From: an uncultured Lachnospiraceae bacterium
GTDB lineage: Bacteria; Bacillota; Clostridia; Lachnospirales; Lachnospiraceae
Assembly (NCBI GenBank): GCA_910586585.1
Contig: CAJUKA010000158.1
Location: 1-7,636, forward strand
Direction of reading: 5' to 3'
DNA length: 7,636 nt
Shown here piece by piece: positions 1 to 6,197 of the stretch. Every line of letters starts with the position of its first letter. The stretch's first letter is position 1. The position numbers and the translations under genes are program-made. The notes beneath the pieces were generated by a model that was given only the letters and a program-made list of their open reading frames with translations, ran no database searches and was not told where the DNA came from.

Positions 1-272
1 AATGGAGCCGGATAGAGACCTACGGCCCCAAGCTGGTGGAGAACATCGTGCAGGGGACGGCGAGGGATTTACTGGCGGAGGCAATGCTCCGGGTGGAGAA
101 GAAAGGTTATCCTATCGTGATGCACTGCCATGATGAGATCATAGCGGAAGTGCCGGAGGACAGCGGCTCCGTGGATGAGATGTGTGGGATCATGGCGGTA
201 CAGCCAGAGTGGGCGGAGGGCTTGCCATTGAGAGCGGATGGTTACCAGTGTAGTTTTTATCAGAAAATGTAG
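1..272 (+). CDS. DNA polymerase I (family A), C-terminal fragment, phage-type
   Basis: This is the 3' end of a family A DNA polymerase gene; the rest lies left of the window. The reading frame is open from base 3, so an apparent GTG start at 36 is internal. The visible part is the end of the palm domain. It includes a stretch reading ETYGPKLVENIVQGTARD, typical of the helix before motif C, then motif C itself as VMHCHDEII. The Asp of HDE (codon 132-134) would be one of the two metal-binding residues for nucleotide addition. The protein ends in DGYQCSFYQKM, a usual family ending. The role is template-directed synthesis of phage DNA in the cytoplasm. The TAG stop lies inside the ribosome binding site of the next gene, so the two are co-transcribed. 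The fragment cannot show whether a 3'-5' exonuclease domain is present. Family call is very secure; phage rather than host origin is inferred from the neighbours. Confidence 0.95.
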   Translation, partial: WSRIETYGPKLVENIVQGTARDLLAEAMLRVEKKGYPIVMHCHDEIIAEVPEDSGSVDEMCGIMAVQPEWAEGLPLRADGYQCSFYQKM

Positions 273-284
273 GAGGAGAAATTT

Positions 285-1169
285 ATGGATTTAAGTAAAT
301 GTGTTTGCACATCAGACCTTGAGGTGCTTGACCTGGATGACCCAGGTGCGGATATGTGGTCAGAAGTATGGAAAAAACCCTGCGGCTGGGAGAACCTGGA
401 CCGTATTGTCGTGGACGAGGATGAGGCTGACGCGCTTGTAGGGCAGTTGGAAGGGATGCCCTATGAAGGCTCGGAGCTGGTCATGAACCCGGCGCTGCCT
501 GAATTTACGTGCATTGTGCGGAAGGAGGGCAGACAGGAGGAGACGCTGGTGGCTTTCAAGAAAACGATCCTGCCGCCCGAAGGACCGTCCTATGAACAGG
601 GCGGCACAAAGGCTTATTCCCGCCATGCTATTGACGCATACGTCCATATCAACAACGGGGGAAGCCATGCGGACGAGATCATATCAATAGGGCAGTTCAT
701 CTTCTCAAAGGGCGGGGAAAAAGTCACATCGACCTATTCCCATATTGTATGGACCCGGTACGACAATCCCATGCTTGCGGACGGGCAGGCCAATGCGGAA
801 TTCAGCAGGAATGTAAAGCTGCTGTATATGGCTGTGCAGAAAGCCCTGTATGACCGCCCGTCCGTGTTCGTCACCGTGCAGGGGAGGCCGGCTGTCAGGC
901 ATGAGGGCCGGGGGAGGGGCAGGAAGAAAGAGGGACTCCGCAAAGTGAAAGCTGTCCGCGTGATCCGGCTGTCCAAAGAGGAAATGGCAAAATACTGTGC
1001 AGAGAGCAGGAAGATGAGCTGCCCAAGCTGGGGAGTCATCGGGCATTGGCGGAACTGTAAATCGGGCAGGAAGGTATGGATACACCCTTACCGGAAGGGG
1101 CGCGAGCGGAACAATCCGGGGCAGTATGCCGCGAAGGAATATGAGATCGGAGGGACGGGGAATGCGTAA
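285..1169 (+). CDS. Uncharacterised phage protein with conserved basic C-terminal tail
   Basis: A 294-residue protein of unknown function. The start is ATG 285, seven bases past AGGAGGAG (271-278). The N-terminal half is acidic (for example VVDEDEADA near residues 42-50). The middle (about 105-200) is mixed alpha/beta with no motif I recognise. Residues 205-228 form a very basic linker, followed by a Trp-, His- and Lys-rich tail at about 246-286 containing GHWRNCKSGRKVWIHPYRKG. A similar GHWR..KSG..VWI.PY.KG tail occurs at the end of many uncharacterised phage proteins (from memory), and its basic, aromatic make-up suggests nucleic acid binding. The gene lies between the polymerase and primase-helicase genes, and its last 8 bases overlap the next gene. 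A replication-accessory or DNA-binding role is inferred from position and charge only. No signal peptide or membrane segment is visible. Confidence 0.85.
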   Translation: MDLSKCVCTSDLEVLDLDDPGADMWSEVWKKPCGWENLDRIVVDEDEADALVGQLEGMPYEGSELVMNPALPEFTCIVRKEGRQEETLVAFKKTILPPEGPSYEQGGTKAYSRHAIDAYVHINNGGSHADEIISIGQFIFSKGGEKVTSTYSHIVWTRYDNPMLADGQANAEFSRNVKLLYMAVQKALYDRPSVFVTVQGRPAVRHEGRGRGRKKEGLRKVKAVRVIRLSKEEMAKYCAESRKMSCPSWGVIGHWRNCKSGRKVWIHPYRKGRERNNPGQYAAKEYEIGGTGNA

Positions 1170-3552
1170 ATTATCAATCGCCTATGGCAGTAGCTGCCAT
1201 GCAAAAAGATGGGTGAACCAGCAGGTCACCTTTGACGAGCTGTGCGAGCGCCTTTCACAAACGGTGCGGACGCCGGAAACAGTGGAGGAATACCCGAAGC
1301 TGCCGAAGTCCGAGCGTGACCGGGCAAAGGACAAGGGCGGCTTTGTAGGGGGAAAGCTGAAAGGCGGGCGGCGCAAAAGGGACACGGTGGAAGGGCGCTC
1401 CATGCTGACGCAGGATGCCGACCATGCGGGCATTGGTTTCATAGACAGCTATGAGATGCTCTGCCCTTATGCCTCATGCCTGTACACGACCCACGGGCAT
1501 ACGCCGGAGGCTCCGAGGGTGAGGGTGGTGGTCCCGCTCACAAGGGACGTGACGCCGGATGAATATGCCGCCATATCACGGTTCTTTGCGGCGGAATGGG
1601 GGATAGACCAGTTCGATGAATGCTCCCACCGCCCGCACCAGTTGATGTACTGGCCGACCACGCCTGCGGACGGGGAATATGTGTTTAAACGCTGTGACGG
1701 GGAGTGGCTTGACCCGGACAGGTACCTTGCGGCGCATCCGGGGTGGCGTGACTGCGCCGGGCTGCCGCGTTCCGCCCGTGAGGGAGGCATCGTGGAGAGG
1801 GGCAGGAAGCAGCAGGAGGACCCGCTGGGGAAACAGGGCGTGATCGGGGCGTTCTGCAGGACTTACGGAATAAATGAGGCTGTCCACGTGTTTTTAAAGG
1901 ATATATACCAGGAAAGCGCACTGCAGGGACGTTTTGACTATATCCCTGCGGATTCTTCTGCCGGGGTGGTGGTTTATGACGATGTGTTCGCCTATTCCCA
2001 CCATGCCACCGACCCGGCCTGCGGGAAGCTGCTGAATGCCTTTGACCTTGTCCGCATCCATAAGTTCGGCGGGCTGGATGAGAAAGTGCCGGAAGACACG
2101 GAGGCGGCAAAGCTGCCGTCCTTTAAGGCAATGTGCGATTTTGCCGTAAATGATGAAAACGTGAAGATGACCATTGCCGGGGAGCGGATGGAGATAGCGG
2201 AGAAGGAGTTCTCCGGGGAAAATGAGGACTGGCTGAAACAGCTTGAATACGAGAAACGCTCCACCGTGGTAAAAAACACCTTACGCAATCTGCTTTTAAT
2301 ATTAAACAACGATGAGAAGCTGAAGGGCATCGTGTTCAACCAGCTCAGTGACGGCATGGAGATCAAAGGGGAAGTGCCGTGGGAGCATCCGAGCCGCTTC
2401 TGGCGGGACGCGGACGATGCACAGCTTATCTCCTATGTGGACCTTACCTACGGCACGTTCTCCGCAAGGAACTATGACATTGCGGTGACGAAGGTGGCGG
2501 ATGACCGCTCCTACCACCCAATCCGGGAGTTCCTCGCCTCCCTGCCGGAGTGGGATAAGGTGCCGCGGGTGGACACCATACTGGTGGACTTCCTCGGCGC
2601 GTCCGACAACGCCTATGTCCGTGCGGTGACCCGCAAGACCCTCTGCGGCGCAATCGCAAGGGTGATGAACCCCGGCTGTAAGTTTGACACCATGCTGGTC
2701 TTGAATGGCCCGCAGGGGAAAGGCAAGTCCACGCTGATATCGAAGCTGTGCGGCGAGTGGTTCAATGACTCCCTGCTCTTAAATGACACGAAGGACAAGA
2801 CGGCGGCGGAGAAGCTGCAGGGCTACTGGATTCTGGAGATCGGGGAGCTGGCGGGGCTTAAGAAGACGGAGATCGAGACGCTCCGGGGGTTCCTCTCCCG
2901 GCAGAACGACATCTACCGCGCATCCTTTGGGCGCAGAGCTACCCCGCACCCCAGGCAGTGCGTGTTCATCGGCACCACCAACGCGGAGAACGGGTATCTG
3001 AGGGATACCGCTGGGAACCGCCGTTTCTGGCCGGTAAAGACGCCGGGGGATGCCGCCCGCGCCTCATGGGAGATGACGGAGGAGGAAATCCGGCAGATAT
3101 GGGCGGAGGCGTTAGTCCGCTATAAGGAAGGGGAGCCCCTGCACCTCGATAACGAGCTGGCGGGCATGGCGCTTAAGGAGCAGCAGATCGCTATGGAGGT
3201 GGACGAGCGGGAAGGCATGGTGCGTGACTACCTTGAGATGCCCCTGCCGGAGCGGTGGGATAAGATGGATATCTTTGACCGCAGGAACTATATCTGCGGC
3301 TCCGAGTTCGGCGGGGAGCGTGAGCCGGGCGTGCGTAAGCGGGAGCGCGTCTGCAACATGGAGATATGGTGCGAGTGCTTCGGCAAGGAGCGCGGGAACC
3401 TGAAACGGCAGGACGCCAATGAGATCAGCGCCATCATGGCGAACATCGAGGGGTGGAAGAAAGCGGACAATAAGGTGCGCTTTCCGATCTATGGCATTGT
3501 GCGCGGGTATTGCCGTGACAGGGATGCAAAAGCAAAAAACGGAAACGCATAA
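1162..3552 (+). CDS. VapE/VirE-family primase-helicase (AEP-like primase fused to P-loop helicase)
   Basis: A 796-residue protein predicted to prime and unwind phage DNA. ATG 1162 is chosen over an in-frame ATG at 1126 because GGAGGG lies 8 bases before it; the overlap with the upstream gene is then only 8 bp. The N-terminal part resembles an archaeo-eukaryotic primase: LTQDADHA gives paired Asp 85 and 87, TTHGHT gives His 111, Arg 119 and 121 follow in PRVRVV, and Asp 149/152 precede RPHQLMYWP (157-165). A linker of about 190-400 follows. The C-terminal part has Walker A GPQGKGKST (516-524), a Walker B-like WILEIGEL (556-563), a sensor segment FIGTTNAENGYL (602-613) and Arg 620/621 in DTAGNRRFWPV, the hallmark of VirE/VapE ATPases. 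The tail (about 690-796) is probably a small winged-helix-like DNA-binding region. Helicase family call is secure; primase activity is inferred from motif spacing. Confidence 0.92.
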   Translation: MRKLSIAYGSSCHAKRWVNQQVTFDELCERLSQTVRTPETVEEYPKLPKSERDRAKDKGGFVGGKLKGGRRKRDTVEGRSMLTQDADHAGIGFIDSYEMLCPYASCLYTTHGHTPEAPRVRVVVPLTRDVTPDEYAAISRFFAAEWGIDQFDECSHRPHQLMYWPTTPADGEYVFKRCDGEWLDPDRYLAAHPGWRDCAGLPRSAREGGIVERGRKQQEDPLGKQGVIGAFCRTYGINEAVHVFLKDIYQESALQGRFDYIPADSSAGVVVYDDVFAYSHHATDPACGKLLNAFDLVRIHKFGGLDEKVPEDTEAAKLPSFKAMCDFAVNDENVKMTIAGERMEIAEKEFSGENEDWLKQLEYEKRSTVVKNTLRNLLLILNNDEKLKGIVFNQLSDGMEIKGEVPWEHPSRFWRDADDAQLISYVDLTYGTFSARNYDIAVTKVADDRSYHPIREFLASLPEWDKVPRVDTILVDFLGASDNAYVRAVTRKTLCGAIARVMNPGCKFDTMLVLNGPQGKGKSTLISKLCGEWFNDSLLLNDTKDKTAAEKLQGYWILEIGELAGLKKTEIETLRGFLSRQNDIYRASFGRRATPHPRQCVFIGTTNAENGYLRDTAGNRRFWPVKTPGDAARASWEMTEEEIRQIWAEALVRYKEGEPLHLDNELAGMALKEQQIAMEVDEREGMVRDYLEMPLPERWDKMDIFDRRNYICGSEFGGEREPGVRKRERVCNMEIWCECFGKERGNLKRQDANEISAIMANIEGWKKADNKVRFPIYGIVRGYCRDRDAKAKNGNA

Positions 3553-3795
3553 ATGAAAGTGCAACGGAACAGGGAGTTGCTGTTGCTTTGAATGATGCCG
3601 GAAAAATGGAATATATGCAACAGCCGGGAAAGCTGTCAGACAAGGCGTTAGCAGTCATTGGTTGCTTATGTTGCTGATACTTACTTATATATTAGAATGT
3701 ATAAATATATAGTAGTGTGCAGGCGTAAACGCACAAATGCGCTATATACGCGCGAGGACAGCTTTCCGGCAAAGGCGGAAAGGAAAGACGGTTTT
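3553..3795 (+). other. Intergenic gap in the replication operon, AT-rich core
   Basis: This 243-base gap breaks an otherwise tightly packed operon. The centre (about 3680-3715) is strikingly AT-rich compared with the genes around it. A weak promoter-like pair, TTGCTT (3662-3667) and TATATT (3686-3691) with an 18-bp spacer, lies here, but AT-rich DNA gives such matches by chance. It also holds short inverted repeats: GCGT-AA-ACGC (3723-3732) and GCGC with a 7-base spacer (3739-3753). A 23-codon reading frame (3606-3677) has only a poor ribosome binding site. I see no well-supported gene. Confidence 0.6.
3762..3782 (+). promoter_or_regulatory. Hairpin touching the nuclease gene's ribosome binding site
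   Basis: CTTTCCG (3762-3768) and CGGAAAG (3776-3782) are perfect inverted repeats around a 7-base loop. The 3' arm runs into AGGAAAG (3781-3787), the likely Shine-Dalgarno sequence for the ATG at 3796. Folding of the mRNA would cover the first two bases of that site and could reduce translation of the nuclease. The repeat is directly visible; a regulatory effect is inference. Confidence 0.4.
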
Positions 3796-4080
3796 ATGGA
3801 TGAGGAAAGCAGGATAGAGCGGCACCTAAGGGTGTCGGTAAAAAAGATGGGAGGCATGGCGGTGAAATTCACCTCGCCCGGTTTGGATGGGGTGCCGGAC
3901 AGGATCGTATTGCTGCCTGGGAGGAAGATCGCATTCGTGGAATTGAAGGCTCCGGGGAAGAAGCCGAGGCCATTGCAGGTGAAGCGGATGCGGCAGCTTA
4001 AGAGTTTAGGGTTCCCCGTCTATGTGGTTGATGGGATAGAACAGATCGGAGGTGTGCTGGATGAGATATGTGCCACATGA
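3796..4080 (+). CDS. VRR-NUC domain nuclease
   Basis: A 94-residue single-domain nuclease of the PD-(D/E)XK superfamily, VRR-NUC type. Catalytic elements are in order: Asp 36 in GLDGVPDRIVL, Glu 49 and Lys 51 in AFVELKAPG (the E-x-K core), and Gln 61 in PLQ on the following helix, ending with the strand PVYVVDG. Stand-alone VRR-NUC proteins of phages are thought to cut branched or other structured DNA, so a role in resolving replication or recombination intermediates fits. ATG 3796 is preferred because AGGAAAG lies 8 bases upstream and the product then matches the usual short family length. An open frame reaching back to a TTG at 3658 has no ribosome binding site and gives an atypical extension. 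The last 20 bases overlap the SNF2 gene, which suggests translational coupling and a joint function. Confidence 0.92.
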   Translation: MDEESRIERHLRVSVKKMGGMAVKFTSPGLDGVPDRIVLLPGRKIAFVELKAPGKKPRPLQVKRMRQLKSLGFPVYVVDGIEQIGGVLDEICAT

Positions 4081-5413
4081 ATATCAGGAGTATGCAAAAG
4101 AGTTTATCATAAGCCATAAGGTGAGCGCATTATTTTTGGATTGCGGGCTTGGCAAAACGGTGATCACGCTCACTGCCATATGGGAACTGCTGTATGATTA
4201 TTTTGACATCCGAAAAATTTTAATTATAGCGCCCTTGCGAGTCTGCTATTTGACTTGGCCTTCCGAACTGGAGAAGTGGGAGCATCTTTCCGGGATTGGG
4301 ATGTCGGCGGTGCTTGGTTCGGAAAAAGAGCGCATAGCCGCACTTGGCAGAAAAGCGCAGGTGTACGTCATCAACAGGGAAAACGTGGAGTGGCTTGTGA
4401 ACGAGAGCGGCATCCCCTTTGATTTTGACATGGTGGTGATCGATGAGCTTTCGTCCTTCAAGTCCCATAAAGCAAAACGGTTCAAGGCATTAAAAAAGGT
4501 GCGCCCGATGGTTCGGCGCATCGTGGGACTGACCGGGACGCCCGCACCGAATGGATTAATCGACCTTTGGGCGGAGATCGGCATCCTCGATATGGGGCAG
4601 CGGCTTGGGCGGTTCATCGGCGGCTACCGGGAGCGGTTCTTCGTGCCGGACAAGCGCAGCCGGGAGATGGTGTTCTCTTATAAGCCACGGGAAGGAGCAG
4701 AGGATATGATTTACAATTTAATCTCCGACATCTGCATCAGCATGAAGGCCGTGGACTATCTGGATATGCCGGAATGTGTTTATAACCGTGTGGAGGTCAT
4801 ATTGACCGAAAAGGAGATGGCTCTGTATGAGCAGCTAGAACGGGATATGCTCCTTCCCTTTTCGGACGGCGACATTGACGCGGTGAATGCGGCGGCGCTC
4901 TCCAACAAACTTTTACAGATGGCGGACGGCGCGGTCTACGATGAGAACGGGAACGTGAAGCACATCCATGACCGCAAGCTGGAGGCACTGGAGGACTTGG
5001 TCGAGGCGGCGAACGGCAAACCTGTGTTAATCGCCTACTGGTATAAGCATGACCTTGACAGGCTGAAAAAGCGCACCGGGGCGGTGGAGCTGGACACGGC
5101 GGAGGATATGCAGAAATGGAATGCCGGGGAAATCCCGGTGGCGGCGATCCACCCGGCATCGGCGGGGCATGGGTTGAACCTGCAGGCGGGCGGCTCCACA
5201 TTGGTGTGGTTTGGGCTGACATGGTCTTTGGAACTGTATCAGCAGATGAACGCAAGGCTGTGGCGGCAGGGGCAGGAGGAGACGGTGGTGATCCATCATT
5301 TAATCTCCAAAGGCACACTGGATGAGCGGGTGATGGCGGCACTGGAGAAAAAGGACTGCGGGCAGTCGGCACTTGTGGATGCGGTAAAAGCGAGGATTGG
5401 AGGCGTGGAATGA
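4061..5413 (+). CDS. SNF2-family (SF2) DNA helicase/translocase, phage-type
   Basis: A 450-residue protein with a complete SNF2-type ATPase core and little else, shorter than chromatin or RapA relatives. Motifs in order: I DCGLGKT (27-33, Cys where Met is common), Ia IIAPLRV (55-61), II VIDELSSFK (126-134, DELS rather than DEAH), III LTGTPAPNG (157-165), V HPASAGHGLNLQ (364-375) and VI QQMNARLWRQGQ (394-405) with its arginines. The N-terminal VPHEYQEYA is a Q-motif-like segment. It would use ATP to translocate on double-stranded DNA and remodel protein-DNA or branched structures. ATG 4061 follows GGAGGT (4048-4053) by 7 bases and is preferred over the in-frame GTG at 4052, which lies within that site. 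It overlaps the nuclease gene upstream by 20 bp and the next gene by ATGA. Family is certain; the exact task in the phage is unknown. Confidence 0.94.
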   Translation: MRYVPHEYQEYAKEFIISHKVSALFLDCGLGKTVITLTAIWELLYDYFDIRKILIIAPLRVCYLTWPSELEKWEHLSGIGMSAVLGSEKERIAALGRKAQVYVINRENVEWLVNESGIPFDFDMVVIDELSSFKSHKAKRFKALKKVRPMVRRIVGLTGTPAPNGLIDLWAEIGILDMGQRLGRFIGGYRERFFVPDKRSREMVFSYKPREGAEDMIYNLISDICISMKAVDYLDMPECVYNRVEVILTEKEMALYEQLERDMLLPFSDGDIDAVNAAALSNKLLQMADGAVYDENGNVKHIHDRKLEALEDLVEAANGKPVLIAYWYKHDLDRLKKRTGAVELDTAEDMQKWNAGEIPVAAIHPASAGHGLNLQAGGSTLVWFGLTWSLELYQQMNARLWRQGQEETVVIHHLISKGTLDERVMAALEKKDCGQSALVDAVKARIGGVE

Positions 5414-5895
5414 AAGCAGAGGAAATGTTCAGGAGTTATACAGCAAAAAAGCAGGAGGTGGATTTACTGAAATTCCGCATCACCAATTTCCGCGGCATTG
5501 ATGCGGACGAGGTGATAAAGTCCATGTGCCTTGCAAAGCCGGAAGGGGAAAAGGTGCAGGAGGGCGAGACTTCCGACAGGACGGCATCCGTGGCGTTAAA
5601 TTACCGCAAGACGGCGGACAGGCTGGAGGATGAGATGTTTGACGGCCTTTTAGAGCAGTACCGGAGGAAAAAGGCGGAGATCGAGTTTTTCCATTACTGC
5701 GTCAGCCGCTTAAGCGGGAAGTTGCCGGAGGTCATAACGGACATGGTGGTGGAAGGGATGGACTGGCAGGAGCTTTCCGAGAAGTACGGCGTCTCTCATA
5801 CCATGATCGGGAAATACAGGAGGAAGGCGCTGAAGGAGATGGATGTTTTTTACGAAATACGGGAGAAAAACGACCTGGAAGTGATGCTGAGTTAA
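5410..5895 (+). CDS. DUF1492/ArpU-like helix-turn-helix phage regulator
   Basis: A 161-residue protein resembling DUF1492/ArpU-type phage proteins, which carry a sigma-factor region 4-like helix-turn-helix and in several Gram-positive phages are linked to late gene activation. The N-terminal half is helical and charged (about 1-100, with a conserved-looking SVALNYRK at 60-67). The C-terminal DNA-binding unit is at about 118-140, DWQELSEKYGVSHTMIGKYRRKA, preceded by a helix with VITDMVVEGM. The start is ATG 5410, six bases after GGAGG (5399-5403), and overlaps the SNF2 stop as ATGA. It is the last gene of the replication operon, directly followed by a signal-rich noncoding region with direct repeats, so it may bind there. 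The TAA stop (5893-5895) is followed by 20 further open codons in the same frame. Activator function is inferred from family and position. Confidence 0.85.
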   Translation: MKAEEMFRSYTAKKQEVDLLKFRITNFRGIDADEVIKSMCLAKPEGEKVQEGETSDRTASVALNYRKTADRLEDEMFDGLLEQYRRKKAEIEFFHYCVSRLSGKLPEVITDMVVEGMDWQELSEKYGVSHTMIGKYRRKALKEMDVFYEIREKNDLEVMLS

Positions 5896-5955
5896 AAAAA
5901 AATTTTTTTTGAAAAAGTTTTTCCCGTCCAAGAGGACATTTTTTCAAGGGCGGGG
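5894..5955 (+). other. A9T8 tract and alternative weak hairpins
   Basis: Nine A (5894-5902) run straight into eight T (5903-5910), beginning in the stop codon of the regulator gene; GAAAAAGTTTTTC (5911-5923) follows. Such A-tracts bend or destabilise DNA. Beyond them, GTCC (5926-5929) can pair with GGAC (5934-5937) just before six T, a weak terminator-like form. Alternatively CCCGTCC (5923-5929) can pair with GGGCGGG (5948-5954) with one G-T wobble. The two folds exclude each other. Functions such as weak terminator, bent DNA or unwinding element are inference. Confidence 0.45.
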
Positions 5956-6004
5956 TAAGCAGGAATCCAGTGTTTATGCGTGTTTGCGGACAGGGTTTTG
6001 CGTG

Positions 6005-6064
6005 ATGGTTTACTGACTGGTTTACTAAGTGGTTTACTGGATGGTTTACCAAGTGGTTTATTGC
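6005..6064 (+). repeat. Five direct 12-bp tandem repeats (TGGTTTA core)
   Basis: Five head-to-tail 12-bp units start at 6005, 6017, 6029, 6041 and 6053: ATGGTTTACTGA, CTGGTTTACTAA, GTGGTTTACTGG, ATGGTTTACCAA and GTGGTTTATTGC. TGGTTTA is invariant in all five and the next C is kept in four, while flanking bases vary. The units are not palindromic, so they are direct, iteron-like sites. Conservation of a core with drifting flanks suggests protein-binding sites rather than fresh slippage. The array lies about 110 bases after the helix-turn-helix gene and touches a promoter-like -35 box. It may be the operator of that regulator, or origin iterons. The repeats are plain in the sequence; the ligand is inferred. 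Confidence 0.85.
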
Positions 6065-6089
6065 AAAGGAAAAAATATTGTGCTATGGT
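6061..6089 (+). promoter_or_regulatory. Putative extended -10 promoter abutting the repeats
   Basis: TTGCAA (6061-6066) and TATGGT (6084-6089) are separated by 17 bp, and TG at 6081-6082 gives an extended -10 element. Each hexamer matches the consensus at 4 of 6 positions. The -35 box overlaps the end of the fifth 12-bp repeat, a natural position for activation or repression by a repeat-bound protein. Transcription would start near 6096 and almost at once meet the hairpin at 6112. Confidence 0.4.
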
Positions 6090-6111
6090 TATGATGCGAA
6101 GAAGTGTAGGG

Positions 6112-6142
6112 AGCCCTGATGGAAAATCCACGGGGCTTTTTT
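6112..6142 (+). terminator. Intrinsic terminator 1
   Basis: AGCCCTG (6112-6118) pairs with CGGGGCT (6131-6137), using one T-G wobble. After a bulged A, TGGA (6120-6123) pairs with TCCA (6127-6130) around an AAA loop. The stem is followed by an unbroken T run (6137-6142). This is a good rho-independent terminator for + strand transcripts, probably ending the replication operon or the short RNA from the promoter just upstream. Confidence 0.8.
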
Positions 6143-6158
6143 CACGTCCTCCGCATGG

Positions 6159-6197
6159 GGCAGCGGGCTTTATCCTTTCAACGCTGCCTTTTCTTTT
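6159..6197 (+). terminator. Possible intrinsic terminator 2 (tandem)
   Basis: GGCAGCG (6159-6165) pairs perfectly with CGCTGCC (6182-6188) across a 16-base loop, followed by TTTTCTTTT (6189-6197). The loop is long and the T tract is interrupted once, so it should be weaker than the terminator 17 bases upstream. It ends just before the ribosome binding site of the gene at 6224, so any transcript reaching that gene from upstream must pass both hairpins. Confidence 0.55.

Noticed and set aside
1126..1161. Upstream ATG start for the primase-helicase
   Set aside because: It would add 12 residues overlapping the previous gene by 44 bases; ATG 1162 has the better placed GGAGGG.
1685..2110. Minus-strand 141-codon frame inside the primase-helicase gene, and similar long antisense frames at 705-1085, 3112-3564 and 7209-7622
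   Set aside because: All lie opposite well-supported genes and have low-complexity, shadow-like composition without recognisable motifs.
3658..3795. N-terminal extension of the VRR-NUC nuclease from TTG 3658 or ATG 3697
   Set aside because: No ribosome binding site, AT-rich noncoding composition, and the domain is complete from ATG 3796.
4052..4060. GTG start for the SNF2 gene
   Set aside because: It lies inside the GGAGGT ribosome binding site that serves ATG 4061.
4797..5372. Long minus-strand frame of 191 codons opposite the SNF2 gene
   Set aside because: Proline- and serine-rich shadow product of GC-rich coding DNA on the other strand; the + frame has full helicase motifs.
5892..6131. 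Minus-strand open frame with SKP-type four-residue repeats, and + frame (5980-6288) with GLL repeats
   Set aside because: The peptide repeats simply follow from a 12-bp DNA repeat, neither frame has a ribosome binding site, and both cross terminator hairpins.
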